Shown here one piece after another: positions 1 through 11,397 of a stretch of 64,000 bases of DNA; positions within the stretch are counted from its first letter, which is position 1; each line of letters starts with the position of its first letter. Below the pieces are notes generated by a model, which had not been told where the DNA came from, did no database searches, and saw only the letters and a list, made by a program, of their open reading frames with translations. Made by a program: the position numbers and the translations under genes. The stretch is from assembly GCA_946807835.1 (NCBI GenBank), contig OX327712.1, positions 19,672,001-19,736,000 of the forward strand. Direction: 5' to 3'. This DNA comes from Ailanthus altissimus (lineage: Eukaryota > Streptophyta > Magnoliopsida > Sapindales > Simaroubaceae).

Positions 1-931
1 TGGGTTCTTATCAATTATACTACTTAAATGTATATTGGAACTTGAAACTATAAGTTTAGAATTGAATGAATAATTGTTAAGTACCGTTTTAGTTAGAGAA
101 AATAAAGTTACAAAGCCATTCTTTATTCAAAGTAGTATATTACACACGCATGCATGCATATGACTATACGATATCATACCTAACGCAAATATTTGATAGA
201 TTTTTTCAGTATTATGAAAGCAATTAAGATTCTGTTTAAGATAATATGCTATGCCTTTAAATTAAAAAATTATACCACAATGAAATCACTATTTGTAAAT
301 ATAGGTAGGTTCGTGTTTCATAAACAATAACCACCAAATTAAAATGAGTATTTACAAAATATTTTAATTATATGCTCTAAATTTAAGTAGAATTATGAGA
401 GTTACAAATTTGCTCTAATTTATTCTTGCCTTTCTGGATTAATTTTACCAATTTATGACCATTCAACTTAATTGATCAAACAATGGATGAAATGAATTTC
501 ATTAACATCCAAGCAAATTGTAAATGTTAGAATATTGCCTTCACATAATTTTGTATATATCAAGCTTTAGAGGATTACTTAAAATTTAAAATTCCCTTCA
601 ATATATTTTTTTTAAAGAAAAACACTTATTTTTCTTTGTAATTATTGTCGAAATATGTTTAACAGGTTGTGAGGGCATAATCATAAAAATGAATAGGTAT
701 TAGAGTGCTTAAATATATGGTTTATAGTCTTTCAATAATACCCAATTCAATTAGAGGTAGAAAATGAAAAGCAAATCTGATGAGGAATGAAATGGTAAAT
801 ATACAACGAGTGTACGAGGTGGTTTGAATTCGAATTTTGTTCAACCTGAATTTAGATCTGAATTTTTCTATAAACTCGAAACTCAAATTTTACTAAGATT
901 TTTTCAGACTGTGCCAAACTTGGGTTTAAAC
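1..931. other. AT-rich intergenic DNA, no gene seen
   Basis: Very AT-rich sequence with stop codons in all frames. I see no domain, RNA gene or repeat boundary that I can support. Confidence 0.5.
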
Positions 932-1306
932 TTAGGCTGGATCTGGATTTTGACTAAAGGGCTGTATATCCTCTTCATAAACTAGAGCTCTAAGATCTAC
1001 TGTTACATATAAAGAACAATACAATCTTCTGTTAGAGTTAAAAAAGAATTGAACATCACTATCATTTCTAATCTTAATAAGTTTTAAGTTATATCTCATT
1101 GCATCAATTTTGATTTTTAAAGTCGCTTTATACTTCACATTGTTAACTCTCAAGGCATGACAACACACTGTATTCAAAAGATATTTAAATTTAATATCTT
1201 TTGAAACTAAAATTTCAAAGTTATTATAGTCAACATAACTCTTTTTCTCATTATTAGAATTTCTCCACTTTCCTTCAAAACAAATAACAATTGCATCATA
1301 CTGCAT
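932..1306 (-). pseudogene. MULE transposase N-terminal fragment
   Basis: An open frame of 124 codons whose layout resembles the N-terminal (PB1-like) region found before the DNA-binding and catalytic parts of plant Mutator-like transposases: a start with a CFEGKW block, a middle block of the kind usually read as 'ITYEELV', and an IRNDSDVQFFF block matching the usual 'I.ND.DV..F' pattern. The rest of the transposase does not follow on this strand. A MULE transposase relic that lacks exactly this part starts at 2328 on the opposite strand. I infer this is the displaced, inverted 5' end of that gene. The family call rests on remembered patterns, not a search, and the catalytic domain is absent, so it cannot act alone. 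Confidence 0.45.
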
Positions 1307-1437
1307 GAGACCTGAAAAAATATATTAAAAAATCACCCAAAAAAATTCAGAATTCATAAATCAGAAAAATCCCACAAAATTGCAATGCTCGAGACACGAG
1401 ATACGTAAGTGACTTAGATACTGCATCCCAACCATTG

Positions 1438-1590
1438 CATCTCAGGCCTGAGATGTGTGGCTTAGATACTGTCACGGCCATCTCGATTGCATCACGGGGA
1501 CTGTACCCGAAATGCGATGGCCAAGATGGCCTTTAAGGCCATCTCGATTGCATTACGGGGATTGTACCTGGGATGCAACTGTAAATTATC
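1438..1590. repeat. Short GC-richer repeat with palindromes
   Basis: An island of higher GC in AT-rich DNA. About 40 bases starting GGCCATCTCGATTGCAT occur twice, at 1476 and 1537 (61-bp spacing). An 18-bp perfect palindrome, CATCTCAGGCCTGAGATG, lies at 1438-1455. A hairpin with 10-bp arms (AGATGGCCTT / AAGGCCATCT) and a 1-base centre lies at 1524-1544. The frame open across it on the plus strand looks like chance. Confidence 0.6.
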
Positions 1591-2327
1591 AAGATTTTCA
1601 AATTTTTTACCCATTCAATCTTATTTTTCTTCTAAACTTCATTATTATACACTATAATACAATTTTCATATGTATTTAATTTCAAAACAACCACAATTTC
1701 TGTCAAATTTAACATTTGAATATATGTGACAATATATAACAAAAAATAAATATTTCACCGGATGATATTTTACACCTTCAAATCAATTTATCTTGATTTA
1801 TGGATATTGAAATATGTTTTTCAACACGAATCAACACAAATAAAGTTTGTATGTGTTAAATTTTCCTTCAAAGGATTCCTTAAATACTATATTACACAAA
1901 TGGGGGCAAATAAGTTAATTTATAACTCATTTGGCTACTAAAGTATATTGATTAAAAATGTAGTTAAAAAAGAATAATTATAAAATTTAAGGTCTATTAT
2001 AAAATTTTTCTATATTCCATTCCATCCTTAATTTACTCCATTAATTAGCGTAAGTTCCACAGGATGACAATTTGATTTGGATCTAGAAAAATTCATAAAA
2101 TCAACTTGACTAAAATTTGATTTTTTTTTAAAAAAAATAGATCCAAGTTTTTTTTTTCAGAATTTAAAAATTCGATACGGATTTGAAATTTGTTTTTTCT
2201 TTTTTAAGAAATGTCTTAAATTAATTTCTAAAATTTAATATATATAAATTTAATAATTACTTTATAAAATAAATATCCTAAAGTTTAAATTTAACCTAAA
2301 AATTTAAAAACAAATCATACTAATTTT
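1591..2327. other. AT-rich spacer inside the disrupted MULE
   Basis: AT-rich, with long A and T runs near 2120-2200. No coding sequence recognised. It separates the inverted N-terminal fragment from the body of the MULE relic. Confidence 0.4.
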
Positions 2328-4258
2328 ATGTCAGCCAGCAATAGCAACCAAGTGAACCACACAATCCCATCAATTTCAACAGTGGTTCCCTCGAACACAA
2401 CGGATGACTATCATAATGTTTCTCCTATATCGTTCAATGAAGACCCAACCTATACATACTACGATAATGATGATGTTAGAAATGTTGGGAATGTGAAAGT
2501 AGACTGTAATGTTAGAAACATTGATAATGTAGAAGAGGATCGTAATGGTGAGCAAAATGTTGGTAATGTAGAAGCGGATTGCCATGTGGAAGAATTTGTC
2601 AATTTTGATGATTTATCAGAAGGCGGACGTTGTTATATTTTAACAAGCTCCCTAAATGTTGAAGATAGAAGATGAAATTTTTGTGAAGCTGAAAACTCCT
2701 TCTCATTTATGCCTCGAATACCTCTATCGGATATGGACATATCTGATAAGATTTTGATTAGTGGAATTGGAGATATGTTTATGAAAAAGTTGCTTGATAG
2801 CAAAGATGAATTTTACCAGACTATTAGTGAGCTAGCATTTAAGGGTAATTGGAGCTTCAGAGTCTCAAGGTTGATAAAAGATCATTTTAAGGCAAAATGT
2901 GATAATGATAGATGTCGATGGTGATTACATACGGTGTCGATGGATGCAAGAAAGTATTTTATTGTAGCAGAATTGATTTAAATCATATATACCAATTAGA
3001 TCGGTTACGCGATGGTCATCAACAAGCAAAGTCTAGGATTATTGGCACTTACCCATCTACTTTGCAATCTAAGGAGTATGCATTGAGGTTGATACGCGGT
3101 ACTCTAAAGGCTTCATATAAATTACTTTCTACATACTGTTATGTGTTAGAATAACAGAACCCGGATACAATCATGCATTTAAAAATTGATAATTGCAAGC
3201 ACTTTAAATATTTTTTATGGCGCTTGGACCTTGCATTAGAGGGTTTTAGTCATCCATTCAGTTGGTTATTATAGTTGACAGTACATTTTTAAAAAGTGCA
3301 TACCTAAAAACTATATTTGTGGCTAGTTGTAAGGATGAAAACAACCAAAAATTTTCACTGGTATAGGGTATTATTGACTTAGAAAATAATGCTTCCCAGA
3401 TGTAATTTATTGTGAAAATCTAAAGAGTCATTGATGATCTTGAGAAACTTGTAGTTGTATTTGATCGGTATGCTAGTATCGAGAAGGCCATTAGAGAGGT
3501 ATTTCATAATACATATCATGGGATATGTATCCGTCACTTAAAGGGTAATTTGGTCTCAAGATACCGTCGAAGACGAAGAAATGAAGGGTATATTTGGCTT
3601 CCTATATTGTTGCTGCTAAGGCTTATCACCTAGTCAACTTTCAAATAGAAATTAAGAAGATGTGAGAAATAAAACCAGAGGCAATAATATACTTAGAGGA
3701 GGAGGTTGATTTTTTCAAAATGGACTCGATCAATAAGATCATTCAAAAAATATGACATTATGGCCATTAACATTGCTTGGATTCATGAGTTAATACAAAG
3801 ATAGTTTGTCAAAATACGTGAGGCTATTGAAATTATGTTAAACTTTTTGACAACATGGGCCCATTGTAAGATTTGCAGGTACAATGATAAATCCACTCAT
3901 ATGACAGTGCATGCAATAGATCAATCTCGCTTTGCTATTAAAGACGAAGATAGAAATAGAATAGTGGATATCTCGGTGAAGTCATGCAGTTACCAAAAGT
4001 TTGATCTTTGACAACTACCTTGTGCCCATGCATTTGTAGTATGCAGGCAGATCAGATTATAGTCTCAGACTCTTTGTTCGCCCTAATACACGATTGAAAC
4101 TCTGCTGACATTCAGCCTCCTACATCACGTCGTCAATCAGGTAGACGTCAGAAGAATCAAAATCTATCGCAAGGTGAGACATCAACGAAGAATGTGTGTA
4201 ACTGCTGTAAGCAGCATGAATATAACCAACAAACATGTCGAAATCTGATTGCATTATA
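2328..4258 (+). pseudogene. Mutator-like (MULE) transposase, decayed
   Basis: A transposase of the MuDR/MULE family, which would cut and paste element ends through an RNase-H-fold DDE catalytic core. It is read across several frames. 2328-2675 is an acidic, asparagine-rich linker. 2709-2924 resembles the MULE DNA-binding region, ending in a C.NDRCRW motif just before an in-frame TGA. The catalytic domain follows: first Asp at 3277-3279 (VIIVDSTFL), then ASCKDENNQKFSLV, second Asp at 3463-3465 (VVFDRYASIEKAI), then GICIRHLKGNL. A SWIM-type zinc finger ends near 4045 (LPCAHAFVVC). A CCHC-like knuckle (CNCCKQHEYNQQTC) lies near 4200-4245. Several in-frame stops and at least one frameshift break it. 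The N-terminal part is missing here and may be the inverted piece at 932-1306. I did not identify its terminal inverted repeats. Confidence 0.8.
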
Positions 4259-4269
4259 TAACAGTTGAT

Positions 4270-4410
4270 ATGTCTTTTATCTTATATTTCTTGTATTTGT
4301 ACTTTATTACTATTGTCCTTATTTGACTAGTTTGTATTTGTATTTGTACTTTGTAACTATTATCCTTAATTGACTAGTTTATTTTGTTTTTACTATTATC
4401 CTTAATTATA
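4270..4410 (+). repeat. Imperfect tandem repeat, about 50-bp period
   Basis: Blocks reading TGTATTTGTACTTT followed by ACTATT.TCCTTA and TTGACTAGTTT occur twice, near 4292 and 4339, with a third, partial block ending near 4405. It lies just after the transposase relic. Confidence 0.55.
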
Positions 4411-4540
4411 TATATATTTTCATTTAGGAAAAGAATAAAAATGTATAAAATACATAAAAGGAATGCTAATAATTGATTTCATTTACTTTTTCTTGGCATT
4501 GGTCCATAAATCGATCGTCATTTTTGTTCTAAAAAATAGC

Positions 4541-5165
4541 CTATGCTTGGGGCCAAACTCTATGGGGACGACATAACATCAAAAACTTTATAAACATACA
4601 AATATAAACCCTACAATTTCCATTATTCACTTTTTGTTGTGGCACTCCCTCTTTTAACCTAACTACATAAAAATGGATTAAGTCAGGTGTAATTTTTTGT
4701 TGCTCATAAACTACGGTCCATGCAATGTTGTCATATGAATATTTATTAAACTTATCAAGGTTATCAAATAAACATAGCAGAAAATTTTGAATCCTATAAC
4801 GTTCGTCGCGTAGGATCAAAACACAATGCACAAAATAGAATAAACTTAACTTTACTACATTTTCATCGTTTATTGCCGTTAATTTTAGACATTCGCACCA
4901 ATTACCAAGAAATGTGTATGTCAATTTTTTTTACGTCAAAAAAGTATGTATCCCACAATCGAGTGCCCAATTTTCTCTTCAGCTGTTGGGTAGATAGGTA
5001 ATCTTGCATCTCTAGCCTGGTGATTAATGCAAACTCCTTCCGACTAAATTGGATGCACTTCTTGCCAATATAAAATCACATCTCCTCGTATAAATTTAAG
5101 GTATGTACCTCATGCAATAATAACTTGTGCACCAAAATACCGAAAAACGTCAAATTCGTCATATC
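4541..5165 (-). pseudogene. DUF1985/Ulp1-type gene relic
   Basis: The minus strand reads, with frame changes, a GILVHKLLLHEV block, an EEMWFYIGKKCIQFSRKEFALITRL block (5050-5110), then the open frame 4541-4924 with LCLFDNLDKFNKYSYDNIAW. This order resembles plant DUF1985 proteins, which often precede a Ulp1 (SUMO protease) domain and are carried by some plant Mutator-like elements. No Cys protease domain is visible. The relic converges tail-to-tail with the MULE transposase relic, which supports one composite element, but its ends are not defined. The family call is from remembered pattern similarity only. Confidence 0.5.
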
Positions 5166-5539
5166 TAAAAAAAACCCCATACACGTTTGCTTAAATAATT
5201 CTTTTTAATTCGTCGTTAGTTTTTTTTTTATAATATTCAGACCCTATATCTTTGAATAAGCGGTCATTATACACAAAAAATATATATACTTTGGAAGTTT
5301 ATATTCTTTCGATATGTTATTTTCCTTATAAGAATTAATAAAAATATAAAAAAGTATCATTGTTAACAAATAACAAACATACATATTTATTGGAGCTGGT
5401 GCTTACGTGCTATTCTAATATTGTATGAATATTAATTGTAAATATTTATACAATAAATATTTCGAATAAAATCGTTAATATTAAACATATATGGTATAAT
5501 ACTTGTAGCACTATAGACATTGTATAATCTGAAGGAATT
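5166..5539. other. AT-rich spacer, no gene seen
   Basis: Contains a T run near 5220 and AT-rich stretches. Nothing recognisable. Confidence 0.4.
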
Positions 5540-5700
5540 CAAATTTGGTCTAAAGGAGTTTAGACCAGGGCTAAGAGTTACCAATGCTAAAAGTTATAAG
5601 TGTTAAGAGTCAGTATTGTTAAGAGTTAGCGAGTTATAAGAGTCAGCAAAATTCTAAGAGTTAGAAGTTTTGTCTGAAATTGGACAAAGACCTGAGAGCA
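5540..5700. repeat. Short-period repeat built on AAGAGTTA/AAGAGTCAG
   Basis: The words AAGAGTTA, AAAGTTATAAG and AAGAGTCAG recur roughly every 20 bases, giving a degenerate minisatellite. Confidence 0.5.
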
Positions 5701-5739
5701 TACTAGTAATGATATAGTTGCAAAGAGTTGCAATAGGTG

Positions 5740-7160
5740 TTAGAAAATATTATTATATAAGTATGTTCTCAAACATTACTTCATGATCTATTTTCACCGA
5801 TGTAGGTCTATTGGTGAATCATTTTTATATAGACCAGTGTATGTCTATATCTGTATGGTACAAATGGTTGTTCCTAACTGACCATGAGTTTACAACTTAT
5901 TTTGGCATGCGAGTATCTAGTCAGGACTGAATACTGAACAGACTCACAAGAACCCCAATAGATGTCCTATGAAATCGTCAAAGAAAGGTCCTCTCGAGTT
6001 AAGTAATATTCATAGTCCTTTGACTTGAGCACCATGGTGGACTTGTGAGTGATCCACCATACTTTGGTTCTACGTATATCAGAGACCTTTCATGGTCTGA
6101 CTGCTACATATCGCTGGGTATAGTCTGACGATCATGAAGTCTAATGCGTGCAAATAAGGGATCTGTCAGCTTACATAGGTAAGTTGTATATCCGATGCTC
6201 CAAGATTGTATTTCATAAAATCTTATGACCACAAACATAAACTCAGGAAAGTAATTTTCTTTAGGGTTAAATAATATCGCAAAAGTGTTTGCGTATATTG
6301 TTTATCGAGATACGAATCTGGAGATAAGTTCTTAGATGAGCAAATGAGAATTTGACGGTGTTGATCTATATCCCGACACATCCAGAGTATAATGATAGAA
6401 GGATTATATATATACGTTCTAACCTCAACTTGTATGATCTAATGTGCTGATTTGTAATATTCGTGACATATGCGTGGGGCATTGTTCATGAACTTATAGA
6501 ATAGTTTCATTTGACGAATAGAACGTGAACCTAGAGAGTTTTGCAATATAAAGTGTACTCATTATGTACAGGGGCAATTACTAGAGTGAATAGTTTAATC
6601 CAGTAAAATTCAGCAAATTTATATGGTTAAGTTAACTAAATTATATGGTTATGATAGGACCTATTTTGGGTTAACTTGGTAACCTAGTAAAGGTATAATG
6701 GTAATTTTACTTTATTTATTATTTAATTATTAAATAATCAAGATATTTATTTAAATAATTATTAAATAAAAATCTAACTTAACCGTGGTTCATTATTAAC
6801 CAAGGGTTAGATTAAAATATATTTTGTGCTTAATTTAACCATATTTGATTGTTAACTATGGTTAATATAAATAAATATCTAGATATTTTATTTTTATTAT
6901 TATTAAATAAAATTTAACCTAACTAGGATTAATAATTAACTCTAGGGTTAGGTTAAAGCTAAATTAAATACAAATAAAATTCAAATTAGGTTAAAATTTA
7001 TGTAGTGAAATGAAATTACAAATTCAATAGTTTTTAAGTTTAAACATTTTAAGTAGGCGGCCTTTTCAATTGAAGAAATTGAAATTTTTTATTTTGTGTT
7101 TTAAGTGTTATAACAACAAAGCAAATATAAAGGGCTATTAATTATTATAACTTCAGTAAT
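5740..7160. repeat. Dispersed repeat related (inverted) to segment Y
   Basis: About 6425-6625 matches the reverse complement of about 18500-18700 in block order: TAACCTCAACTT.TAT, CTAATG.GC, TTGTAAT, GTTTCAT.TGAC, GAACCTAGAGAGT, AAGTGTACTC. It is therefore an older, inverted relative of the segment Y repeat present twice further right. The downstream part is AT-rich with repeated TTAACC/GGTTAA words. No coding capacity seen. Confidence 0.5.
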
Positions 7161-7164
7161 TTGC

Positions 7165-9290
7165 TTTTATGGTTCAAGTGTTAATCTAAGTTAAAACAAA
7201 TTATATTTTTTATTAGATTAAAAGTTAATCTACTTGATTTAAAGAGTTAAATCAGTCCTGAATTATACTACTATTCTAGCTAATCAAACTCACCCTAGTT
7301 GATTATTATAATTGTCAACAAGTTCATTTTATTTGGACTCCAAACAAATTAATCTAAAGGCTTCAAGGATAAAATTCTCAATTCTGCAATTAATTTGATT
7401 AATTGTATAAATATGTATTCATTGTTTAATTTTTAGACTTTCACTATATACGTATATGTATGAGATATGTATATTTATATAATTACATACAGTATATGCA
7501 TACACCTTAGAATAATCGACACCCAATAATATTAATTAACACATAATATTATTTTTAAAAAATAAATTTTTTTACAAATAATATTAATTCAACTCTACAA
7601 TATTAATCAAATGAGAAACACTAATATATTAATAATTAATCAAATTAAATTTATTTAATATATAATTAACTACAAAAGGTACTCATTAAATAAATAAATG
7701 TAACAAATATATAAATTGTATTTAATTAATTAGTTAACAAACAATTCTTTCAAAATCTAAAAGAATAAACATACAATATTAATTAACTTATTAATCAATT
7801 AATAGAATTAATAAATTGATTAATTTATTTACTTAAATTAAAAAATATAATTAAAATATTTTTTTAAAAAAAAATAAAAAATTTATTGTTACGCCACTTG
7901 GTAGCTTATAAAGGTGCCGCGTGGTGCAACACCATCTCAGGTCCCATATGGCCCCAAGATTGCCAAGACCAGACAGTAGCTAGCCGCGTCTAGTTTCAAT
8001 CAAACGCACTAAAAATATTATTTTTGATTAGATTTCAATATTTTTTATACTATTCTAAGTCAATTTTCATGTTTAATTCATCAATAACATTTATTTCTAA
8101 CTTCAAATACAAATTCTAACTCATTTCTAACCAATATCAAGATTTCTCACAAATTTAATTTACCAAGAATCAGCCATTTTTATAATTTGAAGTGGCAAAT
8201 ATGTTGTACAATTCTAATTTACGCAATGATAATTTTAAAATTTTTTATCTAACAAAATTTTTCAATATTCAATCTTAGTTTGATGGAGAGACACAAGAGA
8301 GAGTTTGAGTTTTTGATTTAAAGGTATAAAAGTCTTATTTTGAGATGTTTGACTAATAAAAAATGATAAATTAACATTTAATTAAGAAGAATAATTATAA
8401 AAATTAAGTGCTATTTATGAAATTTTTCTATGAAATATTGAGCTGAGTCTTTGACTGTGCCTAATAATAATATGGCAGGTAAAGTTTGGAAGATTTCATA
8501 GAAAAATAACAAATCTAGAAGTAATGAATTTTGAATTTTCAACTTTGTGATTAAGACCTGACAAGTGACCACCACCGTCTTTGCTTTTATACAAGAAGTG
8601 AGAATCCAATCTCCTTACCCAACAGATAAGAAATACATGACATGCACTAAATGGAGAAAACGCCGTGACCCCCAAGTTTATATGCAGACCTTTTCCTTCC
8701 ATAACCATGTAATTAAAGCTTCCACAAAGCTACCAAATTAATATATTCTTAGGAATTAGGATACGTTTTCACTTAAACAGCTTTCTACCTATGAATTAAC
8801 CTTAAATTAGCAAAATTTCAATTGAATGAAATATTGGAGAATCTGAAGAAAAATGGGGATTTAAGTTGGATTTTTCTTGACTCGCTCGATGGTTTAATTG
8901 GTTTATCACACACATAAGAAAGAGTGTTTATTACACTCAAATGTTTGTTTTAGTGGTATAACTTGTGCATCTTTGATCTAAGTTAAAAATTTGAACCTTG
9001 ACGAAGAATTAAAATTTTTTTATTCCTCCAGTTATAGGAGGGAGTTATTGTATTGATAGAAAATTATTTATTGAAATTTGTAATGTAATTAAAAAAGAAA
9101 AAGAAGCAGAGAGAGTGATCGTATCATTGGTATAGGTAAATAAAAGTAGTTATTTAAACAGCACTTTTTAAGCCAGAGCTTAAAAAGTTGGCAGTGCCCA
9201 AAAGCACTTATTCTTATTAGTACTTCTTTATTAAGAAGAAGCTTTATTTATAGGGTAGAAACCCTAGCACATCAACATGCATAGATGGTG
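7165..9290. repeat. Array unit 1, PR-4 3' flank segment
   Basis: First copy of a segment also present at about 32485-34600 and, from an internal point, at 52346-54172. It holds AT-rich DNA (7165-7890), a short GC-richer patch with a GCGCCACTTGG word (7890-8010), and the sequence directly 3' of the PR-4 gene. Frames open in it are not kept between copies, so I see no gene. The last few hundred bases would be the 3' untranslated and downstream region of the PR-4 pseudogene. Confidence 0.6.
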
Positions 9291-9292
9291 CT

Positions 9293-9755
9293 TCAGTCAC
9301 CACAATTTACAAACTCGTAGTTGACAATAAGGTGGCCTTGAGCATAGCCTTTTCCGTTAGTGTCCAATCTTCTGAATACGCCTTCGTCCAAATCGAAGCC
9401 TCCATTGCTGCACTGATCAACTATTCTCACAGTTTCTTGTGTTCCTGTGCCTGTGTTTGTCACCTGCAATTAATTAAACACGACATACATTATTTAACTT
9501 ATTAATAAATGAATTATTAAGTCCACGTTTGCCGTAAGAATTAAAAGTTGGTTAATACTTAATTGTATTTTTCTTACCCTTAAGCACTTGCCACAAGCAG
9601 CTTGTCCTTCTGGCCCGACCGGTCCACAAAAAGCAGTCCAGCCGTACTTGCGGCGCCACTCTAACGGCTTGTTGGCGTCCCATGTTGAGCAGAAAGCCCT
9701 TACAGTCGTCAAGTCCCATCCATTTTGCTTGGGACGGTAGAAATGGTAAGTGGAT
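9293..9755 (-). pseudogene. PR-4 (barwin) gene copy 1, 5'-truncated
   Basis: Relic of a pathogenesis-related protein 4. Exon 2 (9293-9463) and the intron are complete, and the remaining exon 1 (9578-9755) stays in frame from about codon 29 of the intact copies, starting at a STYHFYR block. The signal peptide, the start codon and the promoter are gone: at 9755 the sequence switches abruptly to the LTR of a copia element. Compared with the copies at 34602 and 54174 it has several amino-acid changes, for example RPKQ for RPEQ, TTVR for MTVS and GPEG for GPQG. No new stop is visible in what remains, so the truncation is probably fairly recent relative to the array. Confidence 0.92.
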
Positions 9756-10528
9756 TGTGAGAATATTAATTAAAAATTATTAGAATATAAATTTTAATCA
9801 AGTTAAGTATGTAGGGTGTATACGAATCGAAGACGGATGCGAAAGGAAGTGAAAAATGAGAAGGCGCACCATGTGATTAGTGCTGTGGCGATCAGGAGTG
9901 GGCGTCGCGGTGCCAGAACAGAACACTCAGCGCCATAGCGCCAGAAAGCCAGCGCCGCAGCACTCAGCAGAAGCACGCCAGCGCTGGAGCGACGATATCC
10001 CAGCGCTGCAGCGCTGGACGCGGGAACAGTATCCCGAAATTAGGAAACTTCCTAATTTCGTCTCCCACTTGCTTTAAGACTCCCTAATACGACTTCCACA
10101 TGTATAGAGAATACCTAGGACGTCCCAAGGCCTATATAAAGACTATCAATTGGCTTGTAAACACATCTTGACAATCTTTGTGATCAAGTTAGTGAGATCT
10201 TTGTGATCTTAGAGAGATCTTGGTGATCAACAATAATCTTAGTGATTATTCTTAGTGGTTCTTTGTGAGAGAAAATCCCTAGAGAGTAAGAGAGAGTTTT
10301 CTTTGTGGTCTTTCTTATAATAAGCATACTTTGTGGTTGCCTTGTGATTCATAATAAGAGAAGAGTGTGATCTTGATCCGCCGTGGACGTAGGCAAGTTG
10401 CCGAACCACGTAATTCTTTGTGTGTTCTTCTTCTACCATTTCTTTCTTTTATTTCTTAATAACTTGTTCTGCATTATTATATTACTTGGGTGAATTGTTT
10501 AGCTTGTTTATGTGCTTCCGCTTCAACA
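9756..10528 (+). repeat. 5' LTR of the copia element
   Basis: 773 bp, TGTGAG...TTCAACA. Contains a GC-rich stretch (about 9890-10020) packed with AGCGCT/CAGCGC words, a TATA-like box at 10133, a run of GTGATCTT repeats (10170-10250), and a GTGGACGTAGGCAAGTTGCC motif (10383-10402) followed by GAACCAC, able to pair as a stem. Confidence 0.92.
10133..10140 (+). promoter_or_regulatory. TATA box of the 5' LTR
   Basis: TATATAAA within the 5' LTR, about 420 bp before gag; the same word is present in the 3' LTR near 14927. Position and sequence suit the U3/R start of transcription. Confidence 0.55.
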
Positions 10529-10530
10529 AA

Positions 10531-10546
10531 TTGATATCAGAGCTCT
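10531..10546 (+). other. Primer binding site (initiator Met tRNA)
   Basis: TTGATATCAGAGCTCT lies two bases after the 5' LTR. It resembles the usual copia site TGGTATCAGAGC with one or two changes. Confidence 0.8.
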
Positions 10547-10560
10547 AGTTCTAAGCAAAC

Positions 10561-11397
10561 ATGGCCACACTCAAGTATGAGGTAGAGAAATTCAACGGTA
10601 CGAATGACTTCAATTTGTGGAAGATGAAGGTTAAGGCGTTGTTGGTGAGCCAAAGACTTGGTTCGGCATTAGAGGAGACTGCAGCTCCATCTAGTAATGA
10701 AGAGAAGACGCCAGAGTCATCTAGAGCAGAAGCAGAAAGAAAGGACATTCAAGAAAGAGCTCATAGTACAATCGTTCTGTCATTGAGCGATGAAGTACTA
10801 AGAGAAGTAGCAGGTGAGACGACAACAATAGATCTTTGGAAGAAGCTTGACTCTCTTTATATGAGAAAATCGTTGGCCAACAAACTACATATAAAGAAGA
10901 AGCTGTATCAGCTGTCCATGTCAGAGGGGATGCAGATGAAAGATCATATAGACGCCTTCAATAAGATCATCCTTGATTTTGAGTCTATCAACATCAAGAT
11001 AGAAAATAAAGATAGAGCAATTATTTTGCTGAGTTCACTCCCCAAGAGCTATGAGAGTTTTGTTGATACACTACTCTATGACAGAGAGAGTTTAACGATG
11101 AGTGATGTGAAATCATCATTAAACTCAAAGTTATTAGGAAAGCAGGCTGAGGGCAATGCATAAAGTTTATCTGTAAGAGGAAGGCTCTCATATAGAGATG
11201 GGAAGAAAAAAGGCTCAAGGTCAAAGTCTAGGACTCCTAAGAAGTGTTATTGCTGTAAGAAACAGGGGCACTTCATAAAGGACTGTCCTGAGAAGAAAGC
11301 ACAGGACAAGAAGAAAGCGGATGCTACGCTTGCCTATGATGATAACTATGACAGCGCAGAGACACTCGTCGTTACTGATGGTATAAACTCTGAACAA
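10561..11397 (+). pseudogene. copia gag (capsid and zinc knuckle)
   Basis: Starts at the ATG 30 bases after the LTR and reads 200 codons of copia gag (FNGTNDFNLWKMKVKALL; LYMRKSLANKLHIKKKLYQL). A TAA at 11161-11163 then breaks it. The same frame continues after the stop to an intact CCHC zinc knuckle, CYCCKKQGHFIKDC (11245-11286), and on into protease. The protein would pack the element RNA into virus-like particles in the cytoplasm. Only the single stop separates capsid from knuckle. Confidence 0.9.

Noticed and set aside
1455..1679. Plus-strand 74-codon frame with repeated DCITGTV-like words
   Set aside because: Arises from the two-copy GC-rich repeat; no conserved domain.
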